A stretch of DNA of 64,000 nt from Winogradskyella sp. PC-19 (GCF_002163855.1 NZ_CP019332.1:2335145-2399144), one strand, 5' to 3'; positions 1 to 9,861 are shown, counted from the stretch's first letter. The notes: generated by a model not told the origin, from the sequence alone. Numbers and translations are program-made.

Positions 1-187
1 GAAACCAAGCTGCTAAAATAAGCTGGTGTTGTTCGGTTTCGGAGAGATTACTTTCTTTAGCTAAATCTTTAGCCTTATTAACAACACGTTGAGTATGTGC
101 TAGATTATGATATACAAACTTGGAGTCTAGATTGTCATTTAAGAACTTTGTTACAAAATCTTCAGCCTTTTTTATAAGTGTTTCCAT
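1..187 (-). CDS. HD-domain phosphohydrolase-like protein (partial, N-terminal 62 residues)
   Basis: The reverse strand opens at an ATG at 185-187 and stays open to the window edge, so only the first 62 residues are present. The fragment is helical. It contains YHNLAHTQRVV at about residues 31-41, the first histidine region typical of HD-superfamily hydrolases (H..H with later HD residues cut off). In Flavobacteriaceae a protein starting this way is usually about 400 residues, an HD domain followed by membrane helices, often named Pycsar-effector-like. That longer architecture is recalled, not seen. The next gene to the right is divergent. The HD-superfamily call is moderately sure; function is unknown. 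Confidence 0.55.
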   Translation of the reverse strand, partial: METLIKKAEDFVTKFLNDNLDSKFVYHNLAHTQRVVNKAKDLAKESNLSETEQHQLILAAWF

Positions 188-368
188 AGAAAAAAATAAT
201 GACGAATTTAAGAATTATTTGTGAGCAATAAATGAGCCATTACTCTAACTTGTGATTATTAAACATTTTTTTGAAAGGAATTATACCTGTTATCGACTTA
301 TTTTTTATACACTTTCAAGACCGTTCAACTAGCAAATTTTCAGTCCAACCATTCTCAAACCGATATCA

Positions 369-650
369 ATGAAAGCAATTTGGAATAACAAGATAATAGC
401 CGAAAGTAATGATACCATAGTCATTGAAGGTAATCATTATTTTCCTCACAATAGTATCAATAAAGCCTATTTTAAAACCAGTGATACGCATACAGTCTGC
501 CCTTGGAAAGGTACAGCTTCGTATTATACCATAGATGTTGATGGAAAACAAAATCTCGATGCTGCTTGGTTTTATCCTGAGGTTTCAGAATTGGCAAAGC
601 ACATAAAAAACAGAGTTGCGTTTTGGCGAGGTATAACCATTCAAGAATAG
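369..650 (+). CDS. DUF427 domain protein
   Basis: A 93-residue single-domain protein matching DUF427 over its whole length. It has an early MKAIWN strand, a central CPWKG motif at residues 44-48 followed by SYY, and a C-terminal AWFYPEPS-like stretch ([11 protein letters not shown]). DUF427 proteins form a small beta-rich fold with no established enzymatic role that I can name. The stop is 4 bp before the next start, so it is probably co-transcribed with the hydrolase-OsmC gene. No signal peptide is present, so it is predicted cytosolic. The family call is firm, the function unknown. Confidence 0.85.
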   Translation: MKAIWNNKIIAESNDTIVIEGNHYFPHNSINKAYFKTSDTHTVCPWKGTASYYTIDVDGKQNLDAAWFYPEVSELAKHIKNRVAFWRGITIQE

Positions 651-654
651 TTAC

Positions 655-1875
655 ATGAAAAGTCAAAAACTAAAAATCGAAAATCGAAACGGAATTACGT
701 TGCATGCTCATTTAGAGTTACCAGCAAATCAAAAACCAAATTACTACACCATTTTTGCACATTGTTTTACTTGTAGTAGTAGTTTGAGTGCAGTCCGAAA
801 TGTAAGCAGAGCATTAACTCAAGACGGTTTTGCGGTGGTTCGTTTTGATTTTACAGGATTAGGTAGAAGCGAAGGTGAGTTTGCGGACAGTCATTTTTCA
901 GCAAATGTAGACGACCTATTAGATGTACACGCTTATATGACTCAACATTTTGATGCACCTAGTTTATTAGTTGGTCATTCCTTAGGTGGTGCAGCAGTTT
1001 TAGTCGCAGCCTCAAAAATAAAAGCGATAAAAGCAGTTGCAACAATCGGAGCTCCTGCAGACGTAGAACATGTAAAACACTTGTTTTCTCATGGAATTGA
1101 TGAGGTGAAAGAAAAAGGAGAAGCTCAGGTAAATATTGGTGGACGTCCTTTTAAGATAAACACCAGTTTTGTTGAAGCTTTTGATAAGACAGACTTACCA
1201 AAGATTGTTAAAGATCTCAGAAAACCATTGTTGATTTTGCATTCTCCAATAGACACCATTGTAGGCATAAATAATGCTGAAAAATTATATATCAGTGCAC
1301 ATCATCCCAAGAGTTTTATAACGTTAGATGATGCAGACCATTTATTGTCTAAAGAACGAGATAGTTTGTATGTAGGAGAAGTTATCGGTACTTGGGTGAA
1401 ACGTTATTTTCCTCAAATAGAAAATACAATGTTAGATACAGAAGGTGAGCAGCTAGTTGGTCATCTAAATATAGTCGAAGATAATTTTACGACTTCCATA
1501 CAAACAAAGAATCATACAATGATTGCTGACGAACCTGCTAGTATTGGAGGTAGCGATTTTGGTCCTTCACCATACGAATACCTAAACGCAGCTTTAGCCG
1601 CATGTACAGTCATGACACTAAAAATGTACGCAGAGCGTAAGAAATGGGATTTACAAGAAGTCTTTGTGTATATTTCGCATTCTAGAGTTCATAGTGATGA
1701 CTTAAATGTAAGCGTAGATAAGCCAAAATATTTAGATCATATCAGCAAAAAACTAAAATTTGTTGGTAACTTAGACAATCAGCAAAAAGAAAGATTGAAA
1801 GAGATTGCATCGCGTTGCCCAGTTCATAAAACAATTGCTAGCGAAGTTATTTTTGACACAAAAATATTAGACTAA
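655..1875 (+). CDS. Bifunctional alpha/beta hydrolase - OsmC family protein
   Basis: Two domains in 406 residues. Residues about 1-255 are an alpha/beta hydrolase with the nucleophile elbow GHSLGG (Ser109) and a late DADH giving the catalytic His. Residues about 265-406 are an OsmC/Ohr peroxidase-like domain with Cys317 (in [10 protein letters not shown]) and Cys388 (in SRCPVHK), the usual peroxidatic and resolving pair. This fusion is known in Bacteroidota and Proteobacteria. OsmC domains reduce organic hydroperoxides using thiols; the substrate of the hydrolase half is unknown. It sits directly before the ergothioneine genes egtB and egtD (6 bp gap), which suggests a thiol or oxidative-stress operon; that link is inference. 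Confidence 0.9.
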   Translation: MKSQKLKIENRNGITLHAHLELPANQKPNYYTIFAHCFTCSSSLSAVRNVSRALTQDGFAVVRFDFTGLGRSEGEFADSHFSANVDDLLDVHAYMTQHFDAPSLLVGHSLGGAAVLVAASKIKAIKAVATIGAPADVEHVKHLFSHGIDEVKEKGEAQVNIGGRPFKINTSFVEAFDKTDLPKIVKDLRKPLLILHSPIDTIVGINNAEKLYISAHHPKSFITLDDADHLLSKERDSLYVGEVIGTWVKRYFPQIENTMLDTEGEQLVGHLNIVEDNFTTSIQTKNHTMIADEPASIGGSDFGPSPYEYLNAALAACTVMTLKMYAERKKWDLQEVFVYISHSRVHSDDLNVSVDKPKYLDHISKKLKFVGNLDNQQKERLKEIASRCPVHKTIASEVIFDTKILD

Positions 1876-1881
1876 TAAATT

Positions 1882-3045
1882 TTGGAAACACAAACTGCAA
1901 CAGAAACATTAAAAGACCGTTTTTTAAAGATTAGAGAAAAAACAGAAAGTATTTGTGCGTCTCTAGAAATTGATGACTTTTCTACTCAGCCAGTGGACTT
2001 TGTCTCACCTCCAAAATGGCATTTGGGTCATACGACATGGTTTTTTGAACAGTTTGTATTATCAGAATATAAAAAAGATTATCGTCTTTTTTGCGAGGAC
2101 TTCGCTTACTGTTTTAACAGTTATTATAATAATGTTGGAGATCGTATTTTAAGAGCAAACCGCGGTAATATGACACGTCCAACAACTAATGATGTATTTA
2201 GTTACCGTAAATATGTAAGCCAACAGCTTGCAGAATTTTTAGAAGAAGATATAAATGCAAAAGTTTCAGAGGTTATTGAAATTGGTTTGCAACACGAGCA
2301 ACAACACCAAGAGTTATTGACTTATGACATAAAATATATATTAGGTAATCAGCCATTTTTCCCGGTTTTAAAAACAGATATTCAATTACAACCAGAAAAA
2401 GACAAAGGATTTGTTGCTATTAGCGAAGGTATTTATGAAATAGGTCATAAAGGCAAAGGGTTTAGTTTTGATAACGAACATGGGGTTCATAAAACATATA
2501 TTCACGATTGTGAAATATCGAGTACTTTAGTGACTAATGGAGAATTTATAGAGTTTATTGAAGATAGTGGTTACTCAAACTTTAATCTATGGCATGCAGA
2601 TGGTTGGGATTGGGTAAAAACAAATAATATTAAAGCGCCAATGTATTGGTATAAGCATAAAGGTGTTTGGAAACATTACACATTAAAAGGTCTTGTTGAG
2701 ATTGATTCGAGCTTGCCAATAAGCCATATCAGTTTTTATGAAGCATGGGCTTTTGCCGAGTGGAAAGGGATGCGTTTACCGACCGAATTTGAGTGGGAAG
2801 TTGCTTCGAAACATCTTAATTATGGTCAATTATGGGAATGGACCAATAGTGCTTACTTACCTTATCCAAATTATCAAAAAGCTGAAGGTGCTATAGGCGA
2901 ATATAATGGTAAGTTTATGGTTAACACAATGGTCATGAGAGGCGCATCACTTGCAACACCAAAAAATCATAGCAGACCAACTTACAGAAACTTTTTTACA
3001 CCAGATACCAGATGGCACTTTTCTGGAATACGACTTGCTAAATAA
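1882..3045 (+). CDS. egtB: Ergothioneine biosynthesis protein EgtB (sulfoxide synthase)
   Basis: A 387-residue protein with an N-terminal DinB-like four-helix part (about 1-150) and a C-terminal formylglycine-generating-enzyme/sulfatase-modifying fold (about 170-385, ending FSGIRLAK). The iron-binding triad is visible as His50 (WHLGHTTWFFE) and the HxxxHxE motif with His138 and His142. EgtB is the non-haem iron enzyme that joins trimethylhistidine (hercynine) to a cysteine thiol using oxygen. The only start that gives the full N-terminus is TTG at 1882, 6 bp after the preceding stop and without a clear ribosome-binding site. egtD follows 2 bp downstream. The start codon is less certain than the product. 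Confidence 0.9.
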   Translation: METQTATETLKDRFLKIREKTESICASLEIDDFSTQPVDFVSPPKWHLGHTTWFFEQFVLSEYKKDYRLFCEDFAYCFNSYYNNVGDRILRANRGNMTRPTTNDVFSYRKYVSQQLAEFLEEDINAKVSEVIEIGLQHEQQHQELLTYDIKYILGNQPFFPVLKTDIQLQPEKDKGFVAISEGIYEIGHKGKGFSFDNEHGVHKTYIHDCEISSTLVTNGEFIEFIEDSGYSNFNLWHADGWDWVKTNNIKAPMYWYKHKGVWKHYTLKGLVEIDSSLPISHISFYEAWAFAEWKGMRLPTEFEWEVASKHLNYGQLWEWTNSAYLPYPNYQKAEGAIGEYNGKFMVNTMVMRGASLATPKNHSRPTYRNFFTPDTRWHFSGIRLAK

Positions 3046-3047
3046 AT

Positions 3048-3986
3048 ATGACTGATACATTCGCAAAAGATGTGCTTGCTGGACTTACGGCAAAAGAAAA
3101 GCACTTATCTTCAAAATATTTTTACGACGATAACGGAAGCCGCATTTTTCAAGAAATAATGAATATGCCAGAATATTATCTCACCGATGCTGAGTTTGAG
3201 ATTCTGTCAATGCAATCCAAACAAATTATAGAGGCTCTTAAGTTTTCAAAACCATTTAATATAATAGAATTAGGTGCAGGAGATGGTTTTAAGACATTCA
3301 AACTATTAGAAAATTTAGTAAATAATAAGATAAATTTTAAATATGTACCTATAGATATTTCGCAAGAAGCTATGGATATTTTAACTAAGCGACTTAAAGA
3401 ACGTCTTCCAGATTTAAATATTAAACCACAAGTCGGTGATTATTTTGAAATCCTAAAAGTCAATAGAGAAAGTGTTTATCCTAGCTTATTATTGTTTTTA
3501 GGATCTAACATTGGTAACTACCAAAACGATAAGGCTATAGAACTTCTTAAATTGTTTAATGACAATATGAAAGATGGAGATAAGCTTCTTATAGGGATGG
3601 ATTTAAAGAAAAATCCAGTAATCATTCATAATGCTTATTATGATAAACACGGTATAACCAAACGCTTTAATCTCAATTTATTACTTCGTATTAATCGAGA
3701 ATTAGATGCAGATTTCAAGGTAGATGATTTTGACTTCTACTGTCATTATAATCCTGACAATGGAGAAGTAAAAAGCTATATTGTTAGTCTAAGAGAGCAG
3801 AAAGTTAATATCAAAAAGCTTAATAGAATTATCGATTTTGGTTACCATGAATTGATATGGACTGAGCTTTCTAAAAAGTATAGTTTGCAAGATATTAGGC
3901 TATTAGCAGAAAAAACAAAATTTAAACTCAACCATAATTTTTTAGATTGCAAACATTTCTTCACAGATAGTCTCTGGGAGAAGTAA
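3048..3986 (+). CDS. egtD: L-histidine N-alpha-methyltransferase EgtD
   Basis: A 312-residue EgtD-family (DUF2260/Methyltransf_33) enzyme. The SAM-binding motif I reads IIELGAGDG at residues 72-80. An upstream PEYYLTDAE at 41-49 matches the histidine-binding segment of the family, and GSNIGNY matches the central family signature. It makes hercynine by trimethylating histidine, the substrate of EgtB. The gene begins 2 bp after egtB. No gamma-glutamylcysteine ligase-type gene (egtA), egtC or egtE homologue is adjacent, so this is a short two-gene version of the pathway, and the later lyase step must be supplied elsewhere. Confidence 0.92.
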   Translation: MTDTFAKDVLAGLTAKEKHLSSKYFYDDNGSRIFQEIMNMPEYYLTDAEFEILSMQSKQIIEALKFSKPFNIIELGAGDGFKTFKLLENLVNNKINFKYVPIDISQEAMDILTKRLKERLPDLNIKPQVGDYFEILKVNRESVYPSLLLFLGSNIGNYQNDKAIELLKLFNDNMKDGDKLLIGMDLKKNPVIIHNAYYDKHGITKRFNLNLLLRINRELDADFKVDDFDFYCHYNPDNGEVKSYIVSLREQKVNIKKLNRIIDFGYHELIWTELSKKYSLQDIRLLAEKTKFKLNHNFLDCKHFFTDSLWEK

Positions 3987-3995
3987 TCCTATTTT

Positions 3996-4016
3996 TAATT
4001 ATCTTCGAGATAATTA
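3996..4016 (+). terminator. Possible weak hairpin after egtD
   Basis: A perfect 9-bp stem TAATTATCT/AGATAATTA with a TCG loop lies 10 bp after the egtD stop. The following bases are TTCTAA rather than a long T run, so it may only attenuate transcription into the next gene. Confidence 0.4.
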
Positions 4017-4036
4017 TTCTAACCAATATTTCTAAC

Positions 4037-7000
4037 ATGAAGAGAAATTATAAGTTTAGCCTTATTCCTCTGTTGACTTTTTTTTTAAGCGGTTGTGCAA
4101 CTATGCAAATGCAAGTAGACCAATCAAAAATAGTTCAATATCCAACAGATAAAGAGTTATTACATTCTTTTTATTTACTTGGTGATGCTGGTAATTCAAA
4201 ACTTGGAGAAACTGATTTGGCTATCCAAGATTTTGAAAAAGCTTTAAATAATGCAGCTAAAAATAGTACTGCAATTTTTCTAGGAGATAATATTTATCCT
4301 AACGGATTTACTACAAAGGATAAAGAAAAAGAAGAATTAGCAAAGCATAGAATAAAAGTACAGACAGATGCTGCAAAGAACTTTAAGGGTAATACTATTT
4401 TTATACCAGGAAATCATGATTGGTATAGTGGACTAAAAGGTCTTAAAAAGCAAGAGAAATTTATTGAAGATGCCTTAGGAAAAAACACTTTTTTACCAGA
4501 AAATGGTTGTCCGATTGAGAAAGTAAAAATATCTGAAGATGTAATTTTATTAGTTGTAGATTCTCATTGGTACATAACAAATTGGGATAATAAACCGACA
4601 ATAAACGACAATTGTGAGATTAAAACACGAATAGATTTTTTAGATGAAATAGCTAGTGAAATAAAAAAAGCTAGAGGTAAAACTACACTGATAGCAATGC
4701 ATCACCCAATGTTTAATAATGGTGCACATGGAGGTCAGTATTCATTTAAAAGTCATGTAAAGCCATTTCCTATTGCCGGAACTTTAAAGAATATTGCAAG
4801 AAAGACAGGTGGAGTAATTGATGTAGACCTACAAAATAAAATGTATAATGAACTTCAAAAACGTGTTACCAGTCTTGCTCAACAAAATGATAAAGTAATA
4901 TTTGTTTCAGGACACGAACATAATCTTCAATATTTAGTTGAAGCAGGTCTGCCTCAGATAATAAGTGGGTCAGGTTCTAAAGTTAATGCAGCAAGACTTA
5001 TAGGTAACGGACAATTTGCATACGGTGCTAACGGATATGCTCGTTTAGATGTCTTTAAAGATGGTTCTTCATTTGTTCTCTTTTATGAAGCAGGAAAAGA
5101 AGAAGCTGTTTTTCAGACAGTAGTTTTAAAAGCTAATCAAGAACTAAATTTAGCCAATTATCCAGATGATTTTCCTAATGAAAAAGTAGCTTCAATCTAT
5201 ACAAAAGAAGAAGTTGATAAATCAGGCTTTTATAAATTTCTTTGGGGTGATAGATATAGAAAACAATTTGGTACAAAAGTGAAAGCACCAACCGTAAGCT
5301 TAGATACCTTATTTGGTGGTGTAAAACCTGTTAGAAAAGGAGGCGGAAATCAATCAAAATCATTAAGGCTTGAAGACAATCAAGGACGTCAGTATGTTAT
5401 GAGAGCTTTAAAAAAGCAAGCCTCTCAATATCTACAAGCATTAATATATAAAGATGAATATATTGGAGATAAACTAGATGATAATTTTGCTTCTGAATTG
5501 TTGCTAGATGTATTTACAGGAGCACATCCGTATGCACCATTCTTAATTGGTGATTTATCAGATGCTATTGGAGTATACCATACAAACCCAGTATTGTATT
5601 ATGTGCCAAAACAAAAAACACTTGGAAGTTTTAACTCAGATTTTGGTGATGAATTGTATATGATTGAAGAGCATACTTCTGAAGGTCATGATGATAAAGC
5701 AAGTTTTGGATATAGTAATACGTTATTGAGTACTACAGATATGATGAAAAAAATCCATAAGGATGAGGACATTATAATAGATGAAGTTGCTTATATAAAA
5801 GCACGCTTATTCGATATGCTTATTGGTGATTGGGATAGACACCAAGACCAATGGCGTTGGATAGAGTTTAAAGAAAATGGGAAAAAGGTATATAGACCGA
5901 TGCCTAGAGATAGAGATCAGGCTTTCTCTAAAATGAGTGATGGATTTCTTTTAACAACAGCTGTAAAATTGATTCCAGCTGCCGGTTTGCTCAGAGAATA
6001 TAATGAGGATTTAGTTGATGTAAAAGGCATAAATGTTGAACCATATCCTTTAGATATGGAATTAATTGAGAATTCTGTAAAGTCGGTTTGGGATGAACAG
6101 GTTGCTTATATTCAAAAGAATATTACAGACGAAGTTATTGAAAAAGCATTTTTAAACATGCCTGTAGAAATAAGAGACGCAGACGCTGAAGAAATTAAAA
6201 GATTATTAAAAGCACGAAGAGAGAATCTTCAAAAAATATCGGATAGATATTATAGATTAGTTAATAAATTTTCAGTAATAACAGGTACTAATAAAGACGA
6301 TTGGTTTGATATAGAACGTATGCCTGAAGGTGTGACTAAAGTTACTGCTTACAGAATTAAAGATGGTAAAAAGTCAGATGTCTTTCATGAGCGTGTTTAT
6401 AATAGAGACGAAACAAAAGAAATTTGGATTTATGCATTAGATGATGATGATGTATTCAATGTATTTGGAGAAGGAAATCGATATATTAACGTAAGACTTA
6501 TTGGTGGTCAAAACAATGACACTTACGACATAAAGAATGGTAAGAAAATTAAGTTTTATGATTACAAATCAAAAAAGAACACAATAGTTACAGATAAAGG
6601 GTCAAAAAAATTAACTGATGATTATGAAACTAATGTGTATGATTACAAGAAGTTAAAAAATAGCACATTACAAACCTTGCCATCAATAGGAGCAAATCCG
6701 GATGATGGTTTTAAGATTGGTTTTGTAAGTACGCTTACTAACTATACGTTTGAGCGTAATCCATTTTCTTCTCAACATTCAGTATCAGCAGGATATTTTT
6801 TTGCGACTAATGGCTTTGATCTAGGATATAGAGGTGAGTTTGCAAATGTTATAGGAGAAGCTAATTTAAAGATTGAATCTAAGTTTACGAGTCCAAATTT
6901 TGCACGTAACTTCTTTGGTTTTGGAAATAGCACACCAAATTTAGAACCAGATAATAATTCTATAGATTTAGATTTTAATAGAGTAAAAATTAGAACATTC

Positions 7001-7732
7001 GATATTTCTCCAGCCTTAGTTTGGAGAGGACAATACGGATCCACATTTGAGGTTGGCGCTTCGTATGAGTCTAATGAAGTCGAAAGAACTTCTGGTAGAT
7101 ATCTAGAAACTATTACTGCTCCAACAGACGCAGTTTTTGACAAGCAAGATTTTTATGGTGCTCATGCAAAATATATTTATGATGTAAGGGATAATAGTGT
7201 TTTCCCAACCTTAGGTATGATGTTTGGTCTTGAGGCTGGTTTTAAAAATAATGTAAGTACTTCAAAAGGATTTGGTTATGTAATTCCTGAGTTAGGATTT
7301 GATTATAAGATTACTAATCAAGGAACAGTAGTGTTAGCTACTAAATTACGAAGCCAGATTAACTTAGGAGATGATTTTGAGTTTTACCAAGCAGCAACAT
7401 TAGGTGACTCAGAAGGATTACGTGGGTATAGAAGAGAACGTTTTTCAGGGAAGCAATCTTTTGTTCAGAGTACAGACTTAAGATTTAACCTTAGACGTAA
7501 ATCATCTAATTTTTTACCATTTAATGTAGGTTTCTATGGTGGTTTCGACTATGGTCGTATATGGATAGATGATGGTAGAGTTCTAAATCCAATGTTTAAT
7601 GAAAGTGGCTGGAATACATCAGTAGGTGGTGGTATTTTTGTGAGCGCTTATAGCATGTTTACAGCTAACGTCTCTGCATTTAGTAGTGATGACGGCTTGC
7701 GTTTAGCTTTTAAATTAGGATTTGGTTTTTAA
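4037..7732 (+). CDS. Metallophosphatase - outer-membrane beta-barrel fusion lipoprotein
   Basis: A 1231-residue protein. A lipoprotein signal (FFLSGC, Cys20) leads into a calcineurin-like metallophosphoesterase domain of about 45-370. Its metal motifs are in order: LLGDAG (Asp50), GDN at 83-85, GNHDW at 125-129, a HHP near 222 and GHEHN near 292. Residues about 400-860 are a conserved-looking soluble region rich in acidic and basic residues, including a GDWDRHQDQW stretch. Residues about 880-1231 resemble a BamA/surface-antigen-type beta-barrel: alternating aromatic strands, a GLRGYRRERFSG loop and a terminal Phe. The protein probably sits in the outer membrane and hydrolyses a phosphoester or nucleotide substrate that I cannot identify. 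It converges almost end to end with the next gene. Confidence 0.8.
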   Translation: MKRNYKFSLIPLLTFFLSGCATMQMQVDQSKIVQYPTDKELLHSFYLLGDAGNSKLGETDLAIQDFEKALNNAAKNSTAIFLGDNIYPNGFTTKDKEKEELAKHRIKVQTDAAKNFKGNTIFIPGNHDWYSGLKGLKKQEKFIEDALGKNTFLPENGCPIEKVKISEDVILLVVDSHWYITNWDNKPTINDNCEIKTRIDFLDEIASEIKKARGKTTLIAMHHPMFNNGAHGGQYSFKSHVKPFPIAGTLKNIARKTGGVIDVDLQNKMYNELQKRVTSLAQQNDKVIFVSGHEHNLQYLVEAGLPQIISGSGSKVNAARLIGNGQFAYGANGYARLDVFKDGSSFVLFYEAGKEEAVFQTVVLKANQELNLANYPDDFPNEKVASIYTKEEVDKSGFYKFLWGDRYRKQFGTKVKAPTVSLDTLFGGVKPVRKGGGNQSKSLRLEDNQGRQYVMRALKKQASQYLQALIYKDEYIGDKLDDNFASELLLDVFTGAHPYAPFLIGDLSDAIGVYHTNPVLYYVPKQKTLGSFNSDFGDELYMIEEHTSEGHDDKASFGYSNTLLSTTDMMKKIHKDEDIIIDEVAYIKARLFDMLIGDWDRHQDQWRWIEFKENGKKVYRPMPRDRDQAFSKMSDGFLLTTAVKLIPAAGLLREYNEDLVDVKGINVEPYPLDMELIENSVKSVWDEQVAYIQKNITDEVIEKAFLNMPVEIRDADAEEIKRLLKARRENLQKISDRYYRLVNKFSVITGTNKDDWFDIERMPEGVTKVTAYRIKDGKKSDVFHERVYNRDETKEIWIYALDDDDVFNVFGEGNRYINVRLIGGQNNDTYDIKNGKKIKFYDYKSKKNTIVTDKGSKKLTDDYETNVYDYKKLKNSTLQTLPSIGANPDDGFKIGFVSTLTNYTFERNPFSSQHSVSAGYFFATNGFDLGYRGEFANVIGEANLKIESKFTSPNFARNFFGFGNSTPNLEPDNNSIDLDFNRVKIRTFDISPALVWRGQYGSTFEVGASYESNEVERTSGRYLETITAPTDAVFDKQDFYGAHAKYIYDVRDNSVFPTLGMMFGLEAGFKNNVSTSKGFGYVIPELGFDYKITNQGTVVLATKLRSQINLGDDFEFYQAATLGDSEGLRGYRRERFSGKQSFVQSTDLRFNLRRKSSNFLPFNVGFYGGFDYGRIWIDDGRVLNPMFNESGWNTSVGGGIFVSAYSMFTANVSAFSSDDGLRLAFKLGFGF

Positions 7733-7733
7733 T

Positions 7734-8579
7734 TTAATCAATCTTAAATTCATATAAGTTTCCACCAGTTACACCCAAGTATTCATCAGCAATATAAAGT
7801 GTACTATCATTTTTAAAAACAACACTTTCTTTCTGAGAAGCATATTCAAACTCATAACGTTTATAATCTGATTCAAAGAATTTATTGCCTTTCAATTTTG
7901 AAAACACTAAAACAGAGTTTTCAGTCAAAAGCGCTAGTTTATTGCCTTTTGTGTTGATATCGGCTGAGGTTACCCAACATTCAGACTGGTTACATGTATT
8001 AAATGTATCTATATATTCAGCTTTATAGTTTCCTTTTGTTGAAGGCAATTTGTAAAGGTTTGTTTTACCTGGCTTTTTGGGTGCACGACTTTTGGTAAAG
8101 AGGTAAAGCGAATCATTATAAAAGAAAAAAGCTTCACAATCAAAATGACGTTTACTTTTCTTTGGAGGAAATTTCTTTTGTTCTGGATAAGTAAAACTAA
8201 TAACCTTTGGTTTAATAGATTCTTTATTTTTAGCTAAATCCTTTGCCGTAATCTTTAATATAGAAAGTTGCTCGCTATTATTGTCATTGTTACCAAAATT
8301 ACCAATATAGATATTACCTTTAGGGTCCGTAGTTAAATCTTCCCAGTCTCTGTTTTTGGCTTTTATTTTTATGGCTTTTATTATCTCTCCAGCAGTATTT
8401 AAGCAATATAGAATAGGTTTATTACCGCTATCATTAACCATCCAAAACAAGTTATTTTTGGTGTCAGTTTCTAATCCAGAAACTTCGTTAAGGTCAATAG
8501 GTAAATCCATAACAACTTTAAGTTCTCCAGTTTCACAACTAAGAACCAATAAGCAAATAATAAAAAAGTATTTACGCAT
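7734..8579 (-). CDS. Beta-propeller-like lipoprotein
   Basis: A 281-residue lipoprotein with a short signal ending LVLSC (Cys15). The mature part has repeated strand-turn units such as NLFWMVNDSGN, NIYIGNFGNN and SLYLFTKS. These resemble SdiA-regulated or SMP-30/NHL-type propellers that are common and mostly unstudied in flavobacteria. The segment RDWEDLTTDPKGNIYIGN is typical of that group. No catalytic residues can be assigned. Its 3' end is 1 bp from the end of the convergent barrel gene, with no room for a terminator. A substrate-sensing or binding role is only a guess. Confidence 0.6.
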   Translation of the reverse strand: MRKYFFIICLLVLSCETGELKVVMDLPIDLNEVSGLETDTKNNLFWMVNDSGNKPILYCLNTAGEIIKAIKIKAKNRDWEDLTTDPKGNIYIGNFGNNDNNSEQLSILKITAKDLAKNKESIKPKVISFTYPEQKKFPPKKSKRHFDCEAFFFYNDSLYLFTKSRAPKKPGKTNLYKLPSTKGNYKAEYIDTFNTCNQSECWVTSADINTKGNKLALLTENSVLVFSKLKGNKFFESDYKRYEFEYASQKESVVFKNDSTLYIADEYLGVTGGNLYEFKID

Positions 8580-8637
8580 AAAGGCTTCAAAATTTATAAT
8601 GCTAAATTTACAGCGATAATTTTAAGCAACTGACTTT

Positions 8638-9861
8638 TTGAAGAATTTTAATACAGATTTAGATATTGCAATTATTGGCGGTGGCGCTGCAGGTTTTTTT
8701 GCTGCTATTAATATTGCAGAGCAAAATCCAAGCCTTACAATTGCTATTCTTGAGCGAGGTAAAACAGGTTTACAAAAAGTAAAAATTTCTGGAGGTGGTC
8801 GCTGTAATGTTACACATGCCGAGTTTATGCCTTCTGAACTCGTTACGAATTACCCAAGAGGTGAAAAAGAGTTGCTTGGACCATTTCATACATTCATGAC
8901 TGGCGATACTATTACTTGGTTCGAAGAGCGTGGGATAGAATTGAAGATTGAGGAAGATGGTCGTATGTTTCCTGTGTCTAATGCTTCGCAAACAATAATT
9001 GATTGTTTTATAAATGAAGCAAAAAAGCATCATGTGAAAGTGATGTATAATTATTCTGTAAAATCAATTAGCGCTCAGGAATATGGATTTACATTAAAAA
9101 CCAATAAAGAAGATATTTCCTGTAAAAAATTAGTCATAGCTACAGGGAGCAATCCGAAAATTTGGAATATACTTTCAGATTTAGGCCATGCCATTGTTCC
9201 GCCAGTACCGTCATTATTTACCTTTGATATTAAAGACGAACGTATTAAAGATATTCCGGGTGTTGTTGCAAAAGACGTTGAGGTTAAGGTTTTGGAAACG
9301 GATTTAGAGTCCGAAGGACCATTACTAATTACCCATGTGGGTATGAGTGCGCCAGCAATTTTAAAATTGTCTGCTTTTGGAGCTGTTGAATTAGCAAGGC
9401 TGAATTACAATTTTAAAGTTGCTATCAATTTTATTCGCTATGGTGGAGAACAATGTATGGATGCTTTAAAGACTATAAAGCAAGATTTTGCTAAAAAAAC
9501 AGTCTCTAATTCAACGCAATTCAACTTGCCAAAACGCTTATGGAAAAAGTTAGTTATAGCTTCAAATATTAATGAAACAGAGCGTTGGGCAGATTTAAAT
9601 AAAAATCAATTAGAAGCACTTGTAGACCAGCTCACCAATGCCGTTTTTAAAGTTACAGGAAAAAGCACTTTTAAAGAAGAATTTGTAACTGCTGGCGGCA
9701 TAGATTTAAAAGAAATTAATTTTAAAACTTTTGAGAGTAAACGTATTCCGAATCTTTATTTTGCTGGTGAAGTTATCAATGTAGATGCCGTTACTGGAGG
9801 ATTTAATTTTCAAAATGCCTGGACGAGCGCTTATATTGTTTCTCAATCAATTAATAGCTGA
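8638..9861 (+). CDS. HI0933/BaiN-family NAD(P)/FAD-dependent oxidoreductase
   Basis: A 407-residue flavoprotein of the HI0933 (YhiN/BaiN) family. The FAD-binding Rossmann motif IIGGGAAG is at about residues 12-19, followed by the family signature SGGGRCNVTH and the C-terminal TGGFNFQNAWTSAYI segment that closes the FAD site. The start that places the Rossmann strand correctly is TTG at 8638; no upstream in-frame ATG fits. The natural substrate of this family is mostly unknown. It is followed 2 bp later by the DUF4174 gene, so the pair probably forms a transcript with the DUF1697 gene. It is divergent from the propeller lipoprotein across 58 bp. Confidence 0.88.
   Translation: MKNFNTDLDIAIIGGGAAGFFAAINIAEQNPSLTIAILERGKTGLQKVKISGGGRCNVTHAEFMPSELVTNYPRGEKELLGPFHTFMTGDTITWFEERGIELKIEEDGRMFPVSNASQTIIDCFINEAKKHHVKVMYNYSVKSISAQEYGFTLKTNKEDISCKKLVIATGSNPKIWNILSDLGHAIVPPVPSLFTFDIKDERIKDIPGVVAKDVEVKVLETDLESEGPLLITHVGMSAPAILKLSAFGAVELARLNYNFKVAINFIRYGGEQCMDALKTIKQDFAKKTVSNSTQFNLPKRLWKKLVIASNINETERWADLNKNQLEALVDQLTNAVFKVTGKSTFKEEFVTAGGIDLKEINFKTFESKRIPNLYFAGEVINVDAVTGGFNFQNAWTSAYIVSQSINS

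Noticed and set aside
6772-7143. Minus-strand 123-codon frame inside the barrel gene
   Set aside because: It is a shadow frame opposite well-supported barrel strands, with no start context or family features.
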